Position numbers and translations under genes: made by a program. A DNA stretch of 64,000 bases from positions 37,342-101,341 of the forward strand of contig NZ_JEMF01000018.1 in assembly GCF_000591415.1 (NCBI RefSeq). Reading direction: 5' to 3'. Positions 1 to 9,369 of the stretch are shown one piece after another. Within the stretch, counting starts at the first letter, position 1, and the number at the start of each line of letters is the position of its first letter. The DNA is from Cobetia crustatorum. GTDB taxonomy: Bacteria; Pseudomonadota; Gammaproteobacteria; Pseudomonadales; Halomonadaceae. The notes under the pieces are model-generated. The model was not told the DNA's origin. It did no database searches and saw only the letters and a list, made by a program, of their open reading frames with translations.

Positions 1-544
1 CGGTCGCCAGCCGTTCGCGCATGGCTTCGCGTAGCCGCTGAGGCCCGGCGACAATGCGCGACTCGAGCAAGTTGGTGATGACGGTGACATCAGCGCGTGC
101 CTCACGCTCGCAATCATTCAACGAGCGCACTGACTGGCCGATCTCGAGCCCGATATCCCATAAGAAGGTGATGAAGGCGGACAGCGCTTCGCGATAGTGC
201 GTGTCATCGTCCTGCTCCAATAGCAGCAACAGGTCGATATCAGAATGAGGGTGCAGTTCGCCGCGGCCATAGCCGCCCACGGCGAGCAGTGCAATACCCG
301 TGTCCGGCCAGGCCTGTCGATGCCAAGCGATGGCCAGCAGGCGGTCCAATGCGCGGGCACGACCATGAATGAGGTCGCGGATATCGGCGCCTGCCTTGAA
401 GCGGGTTTCAAGCCGCTCCTGAACCTGCGCCAATGCCCGCTTGAACAGTGGGATGGGCGTCTTCGTCGTGGCCAGCTCGCGATCGAAGGTGGCGGCGTCG
501 TAAAGCGCTTCGCGTTCGACGAAGTGGTAGTGGTGCAGGAGCAT
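1..544 (-). CDS. glnD: Bifunctional uridylyltransferase/uridylyl-removing enzyme GlnD, N-terminal part (cut by window edge)
   Basis: Reading the minus strand from an ATG at 544 gives an open frame of about 181 residues that runs off the window. It shows the nucleotidyltransferase signature GGYGRGELHPHSDIDLLLL at about residues 90-108, whose Asp pair binds the catalytic metal in this family. GlnD uridylylates and deuridylylates PII proteins (GlnB/GlnK) in response to glutamine and so sets nitrogen assimilation in the cytoplasm. The UR (HD) and ACT domains would lie beyond the window. The start is five bases after the map stop codon, so map and glnD are probably co-transcribed, the order map-glnD being common in gammaproteobacteria. 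Confidence 0.93.
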   Translation of the reverse strand, partial: MLLHHYHFVEREALYDAATFDRELATTKTPIPLFKRALAQVQERLETRFKAGADIRDLIHGRARALDRLLAIAWHRQAWPDTGIALLAVGGYGRGELHPHSDIDLLLLLEQDDDTHYREALSAFITFLWDIGLEIGQSVRSLNDCEREARADVTVITNLLESRIVAGPQRLREAMRERLAT

Positions 545-549
545 CGTGA

Positions 550-1339
550 TCAACCCTCGAGGAAGGAGAAGTCCTCTTCATCGCGACGCGTGAGCACCTC
601 GACGCCGGTAGCCGTGACCAGCAGTGTATGTTCCCACTGGGCAGACAGGCTCTTGTCCTTGGTGACAGCGGTCCAGTCATCCTTGAGGACTTTCACCTTG
701 TAGCCGCCGACATTGACCATCGGTTCGATGGTCAGGCACATGCCTTCGAGTAGCTCTGCGTCAGCACGTGCTTCATAGCCATCATAATGCAGCACCTGCG
801 GATCTTCATGGAAGCCAGCACCGATGCCGTGGCCACAGAAGTCGCGCACGACACTATAACCTGCGGACTCTGCATGTTTTTGAATGACACGCCCCAGTTC
901 TGACAGTCGTACGCCCGGCGTACCAGTTCAATGCTCTTGTAGAGGCATTCCTGGGTGACGCGGCACAGGCGCTCGGCCTGGATGGTCGGCTCGCCGACGA
1001 TGTACATCTTTGAGGTGTCGCCGTGGTAGCCATCCTTGATCACGGTGATATCGATGTTGAGGATATCGCCCTTTTTCAGCTTCTTGTTGTCATCAGGGAT
1101 GCCGTGACACACCACATGGTTGATCGAGGTGCAGATGGACTTGGGGAAGCGTGATAATCGAGCGGTGCCGGAATGCAGCCCTGAATCTCGGTGATGTGAT
1201 GGTGCGCGATGCTGTTGAGTTCGCCGGTAGTGGCTCCGGCACGAACGTGTTCGTCGAGCATTTCCAGTACTTCGGCCGCCAGACGGCCGGCGACGCGCAT
1301 CTTGTCGATTTCTTCAGCTGTCTTGATGGGAATGTTCAT
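550..1339 (-). CDS. map: Methionine aminopeptidase type I, disrupted by two single-base deletions as sequenced
   Basis: The frame starts at ATG 1339 (MNIPIKTAEEIDKMRVAG) and ends at 552-550. Map removes the initiator methionine from nascent proteins and uses a dinuclear metal centre. The conserved blocks ILNIDITVIKDGYHGDTSKM, RDFCGHGIGAGFHEDPQV and IEPMVN are all present but spread over three reading frames. One base is missing near 1150 (a glycine codon in DYHGFPKS) and one near 914-918 (CCCGGGC shortened, in the LVRPGV block). Restoring both gives 263 residues, the usual length for the family. The gene is divergent from rpsB, an arrangement common in gammaproteobacteria. The lesions are probably sequencing errors; a true pseudogene would require a second map copy. 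Confidence 0.9.
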
Positions 1340-1438
1340 GAGGACTCGAGGTGGGAATGAGGGAGGCGAAACGCCGCTAGACCGCGCGTGGCGGGGTGGC
1401 GACTGGATGGGTCGCATATCCGCCAGGACATCGACGAC

Positions 1439-1467
1439 TTCATATCGCAGTTGAGCTATGGTATAAA
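1439..1467 (+). promoter_or_regulatory. Probable sigma-70 promoter for rpsB
   Basis: TTCATA at 1439-1444 is followed by a 17-base spacer and TATAAA at 1462-1467, preceded by TGG, which makes an extended -10. Transcription would begin near 1474 and leave a leader of about 180 bases before rpsB. Long rpsB leaders are sites of S2 autoregulation in enterobacteria; I infer the same possibility here but have not resolved a structure. The rest of the 1340-1652 map-rpsB gap holds no gene I can support. Confidence 0.55.
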
Positions 1468-1652
1468 GCCGCGCGCTTTCCTGCAAATTTACCCGACAGG
1501 TCACCTCTAGGCAGACCAAACGGCAATCGCTTGCAGAAACGCGTACATAACCCCAATCCACACACGTTCCGTCACATGGTCCCGGGTGCCGCGCAAGCGG
1601 TCGGATCCATGGGGGACGTGGAGGCCCAACCCGATATCCAGGAGATATTCAC

Positions 1653-2387
1653 ATGGCGCAAGTCAACATGCGCGATCTGCTCAAGGCAGGCGCACACTTC
1701 GGTCACCAGACCAAGTACTGGAACCCGAAGATGTCCAAGTTCATCTTCGGCGCTCGCAACAAGATCCACATCATCAACCTTGAGCACACCCTGCCGGCAC
1801 TGAATGAAGCCGTCGCTGTGGTCGAGAAGATGGCTGCCAATGGCAACAAGATCATGTTCGTGGGCACCAAGCGCGCTGCCGGCAAGATCATCAAGGAAGA
1901 AGCTCGCAAGTCAGGCCAGCCGTACGTCAACCATCGTTGGTTGGGCGGCATGCTGACCAACTTCAAGACGATCCGTCAGTCCATCAAGCGTCTGCGTGAA
2001 CTCGAGCAGATGCATGAAGACGGTACCTTCGCGAAGCTGACCAAGAAAGAAGTCCTGATGGCCACTCGTGAGCAAGACAAGCTCGAGCGTTCCATCGGCG
2101 GTATCAAGGACATGGGCGGCCTGCCGGACGCAATGTTCGTGATCGACGTTGACCACGAGCGCATCGCGATCAACGAAGCCAACAAGCTGGGCATCCCGGT
2201 CATCGGCGTCGTCGATACCAACTCCAACCCGGACGGCGTGGACTACGTCATCCCGGGTAACGATGACTCCATCCGCGCCATCCAGATCTATGTCCAGGCA
2301 ATTGCAAACGCCTGTGGCAAGAACAAGGAAGAAGAGCTGGCCGGTGAGTTCGTCGAAACTGCGGCTGAAGAAGACGCAGCAGAGTGA
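1653..2387 (+). CDS. rpsB: 30S ribosomal protein S2
   Basis: The protein is 244 residues and begins [20 protein letters not shown], the standard S2 N-terminus. S2 binds late to the 30S head-platform junction near S1 and is needed for S1 attachment. The Rossmann-like core is clear ([60 protein letters not shown]), and the tail is acidic (EEDAAE). The start has an AGGAGAT ribosome binding site just upstream. It is followed by tsf after a 180-base gap that contains two hairpins, the classic rpsB-tsf operon. Confidence 0.99.
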   Translation: MAQVNMRDLLKAGAHFGHQTKYWNPKMSKFIFGARNKIHIINLEHTLPALNEAVAVVEKMAANGNKIMFVGTKRAAGKIIKEEARKSGQPYVNHRWLGGMLTNFKTIRQSIKRLRELEQMHEDGTFAKLTKKEVLMATREQDKLERSIGGIKDMGGLPDAMFVIDVDHERIAINEANKLGIPVIGVVDTNSNPDGVDYVIPGNDDSIRAIQIYVQAIANACGKNKEEELAGEFVETAAEEDAAE

Positions 2388-2470
2388 TCCTGGCGGCTTG
2401 ATCTGACTGTCACACACGCTGCGCTACACTAAGTGCGGCATGGCCTAGCCAAGCGGCAGTCAGGTCAGGC

Positions 2471-2516
2471 AATGAGGGGGCCACGGCCCCCTCATTTGCG
2501 ACCGCCTTGTGCGGTC
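2471..2516 (+). terminator. Two tandem hairpins between rpsB and tsf (attenuator or partial terminator)
   Basis: AATGAGGGGGC (2471-2481) and GCCCCCTCATT (2486-2496) form a perfect 11-pair stem with a CACG loop. It is followed by only a short T run. A second stem, GACCGC (2500-2505) with GCGGTC (2511-2516), lies directly downstream. The first hairpin is stable but its U tract is weak. I read it as an attenuator or RNA-stability element that lowers tsf relative to rpsB rather than a full stop, because tsf has no obvious promoter of its own. Confidence 0.6.
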
Positions 2517-2567
2517 GTGACCGAATTCCCGTATTCAAAGACGTCGACACGACAGAGGTTTCATCCC

Positions 2568-3436
2568 ATGGCAGCTATCAGTGCATCTATGGTAAAGGAA
2601 CTGCGTGAGCGTACTGCGCTCGGCATGATGGAATGCAAGAAGGCTCTTACCGAAGCCGGTGGTGACATCGAGCTGGCGATTGAGAACCTGCGCAAGAACT
2701 CCGGCTTGAAGGCCTCCAAGAAAGCTGGCCGTGTGGCCGCTGAAGGCGCCATCGTCATCAAGGTCGCCGACGATGCCAGCTATGGTGTGATGGTCGAAAT
2801 CAACTCCGAGACCGACTTCGTCGCTCGTGATGACAATTTCAAGGCCTTCACCAACCTGATCGCCGATCGCGTGTTCGCTACCAAGAACACCGATATCGCC
2901 TCCCTGATGGAAGGTGAGCTGGAAGATACTCGTGGCCAACTGGTTCAGAAGATCGGTGAGAATATCTCCGTTCGTCGTGCTGCAGTGGTCGAAGCGCCTG
3001 CTGGCGGTGTCGTCGGTGGTTACGTCCACGGCGGTCGTATCGCTGCGCTGACGCTGCTCACCGGTGGTACTGGTGAAGTGGCCAAGGACGTTTCCATGCA
3101 CGTCGCAGCCGTCAATCCGGTCTGTGCACGTCCGTCCGACATGCCGCAGGAACAGATGGACGCAGAAAAGGCCATCATCCTTGCTCAGCCGGACATGGCT
3201 GGCAAGCCGGCAGAAATCGCCGAGAAGATGTCCCTGGGTCGTCTGAAGAAGTATCTGGCTGAGAACAGCCTGACCGAACAGCCGTTCGTCAAGGATCCGA
3301 ACCAAACCGTCGCCGAGTTTACCAAGCCGCCGGTGGTGAAGTGGTGTCCTTCGTACGCATGGAAGTCGGTGAAGGTATCGAGAAGGAAGAAGTCGACTTC
3401 GCAGCTGAAGTCCGGGAGCAGGTCAGCCGCGCGTAA
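2568..3436 (+). CDS. tsf: Translation elongation factor Ts, frameshifted near its C-terminus as sequenced
   Basis: EF-Ts is the guanine nucleotide exchange factor for EF-Tu. The frame from ATG 2568 begins [20 protein letters not shown], the canonical N-terminal UBA-like domain, and carries the dimerisation core ([11 protein letters not shown]). After NQTVAEFTK at about 3325 the reading frame shifts. The next frame gives [18 protein letters not shown] and ends at TAA 3434-3436. One G is missing at 3326-3328 (AAGGCC read as AAGCC). With it restored the protein is 289 residues, close to the usual length. tsf is essential and normally single-copy, so I take this as a sequence error. As given, the frame would end in an unrelated tail at 3443. 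Confidence 0.93.
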
Positions 3437-3552
3437 TGGCTGACTGATTCCGTTCTCACGATGGCGTGCGCATAGTCGCACGCCATCGTGTATCTGGCCC
3501 CCGCCTTCGGGCCACCCCGTTCCCCGTAGTGTCAGTATCAGGAGAGTTTCGC

Positions 3553-4293
3553 ATGGCCACCATTCCCGCTGAACGCAATGCCAAGTACAAGCGCATACTG
3601 CTCAAGCTTTCCGGTGAGGCCCTGATGGGCGATGGCGAGTTTGGTATCGATCCCAAGGTGCTTGATCGCATGGCGCTGGAAATCGGTCAGTTGGTGGGTA
3701 TCGGCGTCCAGGTCGGCATCGTGATCGGTGGCGGTAACCTGTTCCGCGGCGCAGCCCTGCAGGCAGTTGGTATGGAGCGTGTGACCGGTGATCATATGGG
3801 TATGCTGGCGACTGTCATGAATGGTCTGGCGCTGCGCGATTCTCTTGAGCGCTCCAATATTCGCTCTCGCGTGATGTCTGCCATTCCGATGAGTGGTGTG
3901 GTCGAGCATTACGATCGCCGTACCGCGATTCGCTATCTGACGTCGGGAGATGTGGTCATCTTCTCCGCCGGAACCGGTAACCCGTTCTTCACGACCGATT
4001 CCGCGGCCTGTCTGCGTGGTATCGAGATCGATGCAGACGCGGTCATCAAGGCAACCAAGGTCGATGGTGTCTACGACAAGGATCCGGTCAAATATCCGGA
4101 TGCCGTGAAGTACGACAGTCTGAGCTACGACGACGCACTTGATCAGAAGCTTGGCGTGATGGATTTGACCGCCATCTGTCTGGTGCGTGACCATGACATG
4201 CCGGTGCGGGTGTTCAACATGAACAAGGTAGGCGCGCTGCTCAACCTGGTGGTGGGTGGCAAGGAAGGCACGCTGATTGACAGAAGAGGGTAA
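3553..4293 (+). CDS. pyrH: UMP kinase
   Basis: PyrH phosphorylates UMP to UDP with ATP in the cytoplasm. It belongs to the hexameric amino-acid-kinase-fold enzymes of bacteria, which are unrelated to eukaryotic UMP kinases. The protein is 246 residues with the phosphate-binding motifs KLSGEAL (18-24) and GGGNLFRG (59-66) and the nucleotide-binding [13 protein letters not shown]. The start at 3553 follows an AGGAGAG ribosome binding site; an in-frame extension to 3466 lacks one. It sits between tsf and frr in the conserved order, and frr begins five bases after its stop. Confidence 0.98.
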   Translation: MATIPAERNAKYKRILLKLSGEALMGDGEFGIDPKVLDRMALEIGQLVGIGVQVGIVIGGGNLFRGAALQAVGMERVTGDHMGMLATVMNGLALRDSLERSNIRSRVMSAIPMSGVVEHYDRRTAIRYLTSGDVVIFSAGTGNPFFTTDSAACLRGIEIDADAVIKATKVDGVYDKDPVKYPDAVKYDSLSYDDALDQKLGVMDLTAICLVRDHDMPVRVFNMNKVGALLNLVVGGKEGTLIDRRG

Positions 4294-4297
4294 GTTT

Positions 4298-4855
4298 GTG
4301 ATCAACGACATCAAGAAAGACGCCGAAGCACGTATGAAGAAGACCATCGAGTCTCTCGGTGCCGCCTTCAGCAAGATCCGTACGGGGCGTGCGCATCCGA
4401 GTATTCTGGATGCCGTGACCGTCGATTATTATGGCAGTCAGGTACCGCTGAATCAGGTGGCGAACATCACCACCGAAGACGCGCGTACCCTGACAGTTGT
4501 GCCGTGGGAAAAGCCTATGGTGCAGAAGGTCGAGAAGGCGATCATGACCTCCGACCTGGGCCTCAACCCGTCTTCTAACGGTGACGTGATTCGTGTCCCG
4601 ATGCCGATGCTGACGGAAGAGACGCGCCGTGGTTACACCAAGCAAGCGCGCGCTGAAGCCGAAAACGCCCGTGTTGCACTCCGCAATGTTCGTCGTGATG
4701 CCAACGGCGACATCAAGAGCCTGCTCAAGGACAAGGACGTGTCCGAGGACGATGCACGTCGCGGAGAAGATGAGATCCAGAAGCTGACCGACAAGTATGT
4801 GGCGGAAGTCGACAGTGCTCTGGAGCACAAGGAAACCGACCTGATGCAGGTCTGA
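4298..4855 (+). CDS. frr: Ribosome recycling factor
   Basis: RRF, with EF-G, splits the post-termination ribosome. The protein is 185 residues if started at GTG 4298 ([14 protein letters not shown]), matching the family length, with AGAGGGTAAG as ribosome binding site. A TTG at 4277 would add seven residues and overlap pyrH. The diagnostic block [14 protein letters not shown] and the C-terminal three-helix bundle sequence ([18 protein letters not shown]) are present. It is translationally close to pyrH. Confidence 0.97.
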   Translation: MINDIKKDAEARMKKTIESLGAAFSKIRTGRAHPSILDAVTVDYYGSQVPLNQVANITTEDARTLTVVPWEKPMVQKVEKAIMTSDLGLNPSSNGDVIRVPMPMLTEETRRGYTKQARAEAENARVALRNVRRDANGDIKSLLKDKDVSEDDARRGEDEIQKLTDKYVAEVDSALEHKETDLMQV

Positions 4856-4910
4856 TCGGGTCTGTCGCCGGCGCTCTGTCGGCGGCATCCGGTGCTCGTA
4901 GTGAGACCCC

Positions 4911-5654
4911 ATGACGTCACCGAATTCCCTCTCTACGCCACGCCATGTGGCGATCATCATGGACGGCAACAACCGCTGGGCAAAATCCCGCGGCTGGGCA
5001 GGCATACGCGGCCATCGTGCCGGTGCCGAGACCGTCCGCAGTACCATTCGTCGCGCTGCTGAGCAGGGCGTCGAGGTGCTGACCCTTTTTGCTTTCTCCA
5101 GTGAAAACTGGAAGCGTCCGGCCAATGAGGTCAGCGCGCTGATGGAATTGTTCCTCATGGCGCTCAAGCGTGAGGTCAAGAAGCTTCATCGTCATGATAT
5201 TCGCCTCTCCGTCATCGGTGAGCGCAGTCGTTTTTCCAGTTCTATTCAGAAGCATATTCAGAGCGCCGAAGACATGACGCGCGATAACCGCGGCATGCAC
5301 GTGGTGATCTGTGCCAACTACGGTGGCCGCTGGGATATCGCTGAGGCGGCTCGTCGTCTGGCGGAGCAGGTCGAGCGTGGTGAGCTGATGGCAGCCGATA
5401 TCAACGAAGAGCGTTTAGGAGCTGAGGTATGTCTGCATGAGTTGCCGGAAGTGGATCTATGTATCCGCACCAGCGGCGAGCAGCGTATCTCCAACTTCCT
5501 GATTTGGCAGTTGGCCTACGCCGAGTTCTACTTCTCGCCGGTGCTATGGCCTGATTTCGATGCGGCGGCCTTTGATGAGGCGCTCAATGCCTATGCCCTG
5601 CGTCAGCGTCGTTATGGCATGACCAGCGAACAACTCGACGCCGAGGGGCTCTAG
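4911..5654 (+). CDS. uppS: Undecaprenyl diphosphate synthase (cis-prenyltransferase)
   Basis: UppS condenses farnesyl diphosphate with eight isopentenyl diphosphates to make the C55 lipid carrier for peptidoglycan and O-antigen. The 247-residue protein has the family signature IIMDGNNRWAK (15-25), in which Asp18 is the catalytic metal ligand, plus FAFSSENWKRP and the C-terminal RTSGEQRISNFLIWQ. It starts the envelope segment of the cluster. Its stop codon overlaps the cdsA start by one base, so the two are translationally coupled. Confidence 0.98.
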   Translation: MTSPNSLSTPRHVAIIMDGNNRWAKSRGWAGIRGHRAGAETVRSTIRRAAEQGVEVLTLFAFSSENWKRPANEVSALMELFLMALKREVKKLHRHDIRLSVIGERSRFSSSIQKHIQSAEDMTRDNRGMHVVICANYGGRWDIAEAARRLAEQVERGELMAADINEERLGAEVCLHELPEVDLCIRTSGEQRISNFLIWQLAYAEFYFSPVLWPDFDAAAFDEALNAYALRQRRYGMTSEQLDAEGL

Positions 5655-6457
5655 TGCTCAGACAACGTATTATTACCGCAGTTATCCTCGCGCCACTGGC
5701 ACTGTTGGGGTTGTTCGGCCTCGATGGCGCGCCCTTTGCCGTCTTTACCGGCGGCATAGTGGCGCTGGGCGCTTGGGAATGGGCCAATCTATCCGGTGTG
5801 AGTGCGGGTAAGGCTCGTCTGCTATTTCCGCTGACACTGGTCGTTCTGATGCTGCTGGCGGGTATGTCGGATGGTCTTGAAGCACGTTGGCCGCTGTATC
5901 TGGCGGCGATGGCATGGGCAATCAATCTGCGCTGGGTGATGCGCTATCCCGCTGCAAGTCAGGAATGGCGTGCAACAGGCGTGCGTCTGGGCGTGGGTGC
6001 ATTGGCATTGCTGCCGACCTGGTTTGGGCTCATTCAGCTCAAGGCCGGTGGTGCTGAGTGGCTGCTGTACGTACTTCTGATGGTGTGGGCGGCGGATATC
6101 GGTGCCTATTTCTCTGGCAAGCGATTCGGAAAGCGCAAGCTGGCGCCACGTGTCAGTCCGGGCAAGTCCTGGGAAGGCGTCTACGGCGGGCTGGTCGCCA
6201 CCGGATTGCTGGCCACCGGCTATGCACTGGCAGGGCAGGCCGACTGGCTGCCGCTGCTGGTGGTCACGCTGGGGGTGACGGCTGTCTCGGTACTGGGAGA
6301 TCTGCTCGAGAGCATGTTCAAGCGTGAGCGGAAGCTGAAGGACTCCAGTCAGCTGTTACCGGGGCATGGTGGCATCATGGACCGTATCGATAGCCTGACA
6401 GCAGCAGTGCCGATGTTCGCACTATTGCTGCCATGGATCCTGGGAGGTGGCGCATGA
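5654..6457 (+). CDS. cdsA: Phosphatidate cytidylyltransferase (CDP-diglyceride synthase)
   Basis: CdsA makes CDP-diacylglycerol from phosphatidate and CTP in the inner membrane, the branch point for all phospholipids. The 267-residue protein is mostly hydrophobic, with several membrane segments. It carries [14 protein letters not shown] and the C-terminal family signature around [18 protein letters not shown] and DRIDS. The start is GTG at 5654 inside the uppS stop. The 3' end overlaps the dxr start (ATGA at 6454). Confidence 0.96.
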   Translation: MLRQRIITAVILAPLALLGLFGLDGAPFAVFTGGIVALGAWEWANLSGVSAGKARLLFPLTLVVLMLLAGMSDGLEARWPLYLAAMAWAINLRWVMRYPAASQEWRATGVRLGVGALALLPTWFGLIQLKAGGAEWLLYVLLMVWAADIGAYFSGKRFGKRKLAPRVSPGKSWEGVYGGLVATGLLATGYALAGQADWLPLLVVTLGVTAVSVLGDLLESMFKRERKLKDSSQLLPGHGGIMDRIDSLTAAVPMFALLLPWILGGGA

Positions 6458-7683
6458 GTGCCGCCGCCCCCCTTCCTGCTCGACAGCGCATTACTATCCT
6501 CGGTGCTACTGGCTCCATCGGGTCCAGCACGCTGGATGTGATAACGCGCCACCCTGAGCGCTACTGCGTACACGCCCTGAGCGCCGCCAGCCGGCATGAA
6601 GCGTTGTTGGCGCTGTGCCTGACGCACCGGCCTCAGGTGGTCGTGATCGGGTCTGCTGGCGCAGCAGAAGTGCTGCGTGAAGCACTGTCAGGTATTGAGA
6701 GCTATACCGGTGCGCCGATCGAAGTCCGTTACGGTGAGCAGGCGTTGGTCGATATCAGCGAAGCGCCTGAAGTCGACAGCGTGATGGCGGCGATTGTCGG
6801 TGCCGCAGGCTTGCTGCCGACGCTGGCCGCTGTGCGTGCTGGCAAGCGTGTCTTGCTGGCCAACAAGGAGGCGCTGGTGTGTGCCGGTCAGTTATTCATG
6901 GATGCTGTGAAGCAGCATGGTGCGACCTTGCTGCCGATCGATTCCGAGCACAACGCCATCTTCCAATGCCTGCCGGCTCAGCATCGAGAAGGACTTGCCC
7001 CGATCGGCGTCGAAAAATTATTGCTGACGGCGTCTGGTGGCCCCTTTCGTGATGAAACGGAGTGGCCGCCAGAGCGTCTGGCAGCGGTAACACCAGCACA
7101 GGCCTGCGCGCATCCCAACTGGTCGATGGGGCGCAAGATTTCAGTGGATAGCGCCACCTTGATGAACAAGGGGTTGGAGCTGATTGAGGCTTGCTGGCTA
7201 TTCGCCTGTCGCCCCGATGACATTCAGGTCGTAGTGCACCCACAGAGCGTCATTCACTCAATGGCAGCTTATAGCGATGGCTCGGTACTGGCGCAGATGG
7301 GTAACCCGGACATGCGTACGCCGATTGCCTACGCGCTGGCATGGCCGGAACGCATCGATGCTGGTGTCGAACCCCTCGATCTGTTTCAGGTTGCGCGGCT
7401 CGATTTTCGCGCCGCCGATGAAGAGCGTTTCCCGTGTCTGCGGTTGGCGCGTGAAGCTATTGCGGCGGGCGGTACCTGGCCTGCGGTGATGAATGCTGCC
7501 AATGAAGTCGCTGTCGCGGCATTCCTTGAAGGCCAGCTGGCCTTTGATCGTATCCCCCTGCTGGTTGAGGCGGTGATGCAGGCGCGACCACCTCAGGTGG
7601 TGGATGGCCTTGAGGTCATCTTGTCTGAAGATGCCTCTGCACGTGAACTGGCCAGCGCACAGCTTGCCGTTCTCGGTCCCTGA
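6454..7683 (+). CDS. dxr: 1-deoxy-D-xylulose 5-phosphate reductoisomerase
   Basis: Dxr (IspC) converts DXP to MEP with NADPH, the committed step of the non-mevalonate isoprenoid pathway, and so supplies uppS in the same cluster. The 409-residue protein shows the dinucleotide-binding [15 protein letters not shown] near the N-terminus, [12 protein letters not shown], the metal and substrate motif [12 protein letters not shown], the flexible loop [19 protein letters not shown], and the conserved [12 protein letters not shown]. The start at 6454 is preceded by GGGAGGTGG and overlaps the cdsA stop; an upstream in-frame ATG at 6433 is less likely. Confidence 0.98.
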   Translation: MSAAAPLPARQRITILGATGSIGSSTLDVITRHPERYCVHALSAASRHEALLALCLTHRPQVVVIGSAGAAEVLREALSGIESYTGAPIEVRYGEQALVDISEAPEVDSVMAAIVGAAGLLPTLAAVRAGKRVLLANKEALVCAGQLFMDAVKQHGATLLPIDSEHNAIFQCLPAQHREGLAPIGVEKLLLTASGGPFRDETEWPPERLAAVTPAQACAHPNWSMGRKISVDSATLMNKGLELIEACWLFACRPDDIQVVVHPQSVIHSMAAYSDGSVLAQMGNPDMRTPIAYALAWPERIDAGVEPLDLFQVARLDFRAADEERFPCLRLAREAIAAGGTWPAVMNAANEVAVAAFLEGQLAFDRIPLLVEAVMQARPPQVVDGLEVILSEDASARELASAQLAVLGP

Positions 7684-7769
7684 GTCGTACCTTGGCCCGC
7701 CTGCCACTCTCGATATGAGAAGCGGTGGGCGGGCTGCCCATGTCGGGCACTAATTTCCAGGAGCGAATG

Positions 7770-9125
7770 ATGGGTGTGATCCAGAATATTCTTGCGGTGA
7801 TTGTCGTGCTGGGTGTGCTGATCACCATCCATGAATATGGCCATTTCTGGGTCGCACGCCGTTGCGGTATCAAGGTGTTGCGCTTCTCCATCGGCTTCGG
7901 TAAGCCGCTGTGGTCGTGGACGGATCGTCATGGCACAGAGTATGGGTTGGCAGCGATACCGCTGGGCGGTTATGTCAAGATGCTGGATGAGCGCGAAGGT
8001 CCGGTTGATCCCTCAGAGCGCCATCTTGCCTTCAATACCAAATCCGTATGGAAGCGCATCGCGGTGGTCTGTGCCGGGCCGCTCGCCAACTTCCTGCTTG
8101 CCATCTTTGCCTACTGGGCACTCTTCGTCGCGGGTACTACCACTGTGGTACCGATGATCGGTGGCGTGACGGCGGATTCACCAGCAGCGCAGGCGGGACT
8201 TTCACCCAAGGCTGAGATAGTCGCGATCAATGGGCAGCCGACGCGTTCGTGGGACGAGATAAACCTCCGGTTGATCGGTGCCATCGGCGATGATCGCTTG
8301 AGTATCACCACGCGTGCTGCCGGTGCCAGCGTGACGCGTGAGCAGGCGCTTGCGGTCAATCACTTCTTGGTCGACCAGGATCCGCCGCGTCCACTGGCAA
8401 CGCTGGGCATCACTGCCTGGCGTCCACAGTTGCCCGCAGTGTTGGGGCAGGTGCTGGATGACGGCGCCGCACAGGCAGCCGGCTTCAAGGCAGGGGATCG
8501 CATCGTCAGCATCAATGGCATGTTGGTGGTCGATTGGATCGATTTCGTTGAGAGGGTGCGCGGCGCGCCAGGCGAGACATTGTCAGTCTTGATCGCGCGC
8601 GAGGGTGGCGAGCAGACCTTGTCACTGACACCGGCCAGTCACTCTCTGGAAGATGGCCGTACCATTGGCCAGGTGGGGGCGGGCGTCGAGAACATCAGCT
8701 GGCCGGCTGAATATCAACGCGAGCTGAGCTATGGTCCGCTCGCAGCTGTGGGTCAGGCGATCGGAAAGACCAGTGAAATGACCGTATTGACGCTCGATTC
8801 CATTCGCAAGATGCTGGTGGGATTGATTGCCCCCTCCAACCTGTCAGGCCCGATTACCATTGCGCGTATTGCGGGTGATACGGCGCGCTCCGGACTTGAA
8901 TCATTCTTGAGTTTCATGGCCTATCTCTCTATCAGTCTTGGCGTATTGAACCTGCTGCCCATTCCCGTGTTGGACGGGGGGCACCTGCTGTTCTATTTGA
9001 TCGAGGCTGTTCGTGGTAAGCCATTGTCCGAGAAAGTGCAGAATGCAGGCCTCAAGATCGGCATGGCACTGGTAGGATCGCTCATGCTGATGGCCATCTA
9101 CTTCGACCTCATGCGTCTGTGGTGA
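7770..9125 (+). CDS. rseP: Site-2 intramembrane protease RseP
   Basis: RseP is the inner-membrane zinc metalloprotease that cuts anti-sigma factor RseA after DegS, releasing sigma-E, and also clears signal peptides. The 451-residue protein has HEYGH at 21-25 in the first membrane segment and the third-ligand motif LLPIPVLDGGH near the C-terminus. Two PDZ domains lie between them (GVTADSPAAQAGL and QVLDDGAAQAAGF). The ATG at 7770 has AGGAG six bases upstream; ATG 7767 is directly adjacent. An inverted repeat lies in the dxr-rseP gap. Its place before bamA is conserved and fits a role in envelope stress. Confidence 0.96.
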   Translation: MGVIQNILAVIVVLGVLITIHEYGHFWVARRCGIKVLRFSIGFGKPLWSWTDRHGTEYGLAAIPLGGYVKMLDEREGPVDPSERHLAFNTKSVWKRIAVVCAGPLANFLLAIFAYWALFVAGTTTVVPMIGGVTADSPAAQAGLSPKAEIVAINGQPTRSWDEINLRLIGAIGDDRLSITTRAAGASVTREQALAVNHFLVDQDPPRPLATLGITAWRPQLPAVLGQVLDDGAAQAAGFKAGDRIVSINGMLVVDWIDFVERVRGAPGETLSVLIAREGGEQTLSLTPASHSLEDGRTIGQVGAGVENISWPAEYQRELSYGPLAAVGQAIGKTSEMTVLTLDSIRKMLVGLIAPSNLSGPITIARIAGDTARSGLESFLSFMAYLSISLGVLNLLPIPVLDGGHLLFYLIEAVRGKPLSEKVQNAGLKIGMALVGSLMLMAIYFDLMRLW

Positions 9126-9177
9126 TGAATTCGGCCGGGGAAGGTGTATCGCTACCTCGGCAATATGAACCGAATCT

Positions 9178-9203
9178 GAACTGTCAGTGCCCATGAGGGT
9201 CAA
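9178..9203 (+). promoter_or_regulatory. Possible sigma-E-type promoter before bamA
   Basis: GAACT at 9178-9182 is followed by a 17-base spacer and TCAA at 9200-9203, resembling the sigma-E pattern GGAACTT ... TCAAA, within the 244-base gap between rseP and bamA. In enterobacteria bamA is under sigma-E, so the location makes sense, but the match is partial and the spacing is slightly long. Confidence 0.3.
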
Positions 9204-9369
9204 TTCATTGCGCGGGCTGGTCAATGTGCCCAACTCCCGTCATCATGCCCACACGACTTCGGCCCCGATTACCGACCTCCGCTGATAGCTGTCTTGTCAG
9301 TTGCAGGGGGTTGTGTATAAGGTGCCTGTTCACCCAAGCGGGCGGAATCCAGAGAAGCGAAGCGACTGC

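Noticed and set aside
550..1339. map as a genuine pseudogene
   Set aside because: Both lesions are single G losses in the same context as those in essential tsf, and all catalytic blocks are intact, so sequence error is more likely.
4241..5179. Antisense open frame of 312 codons opposite frr and uppS
   Set aside because: Crosses two well-supported genes on the other strand, with no family motif and an implausible composition.
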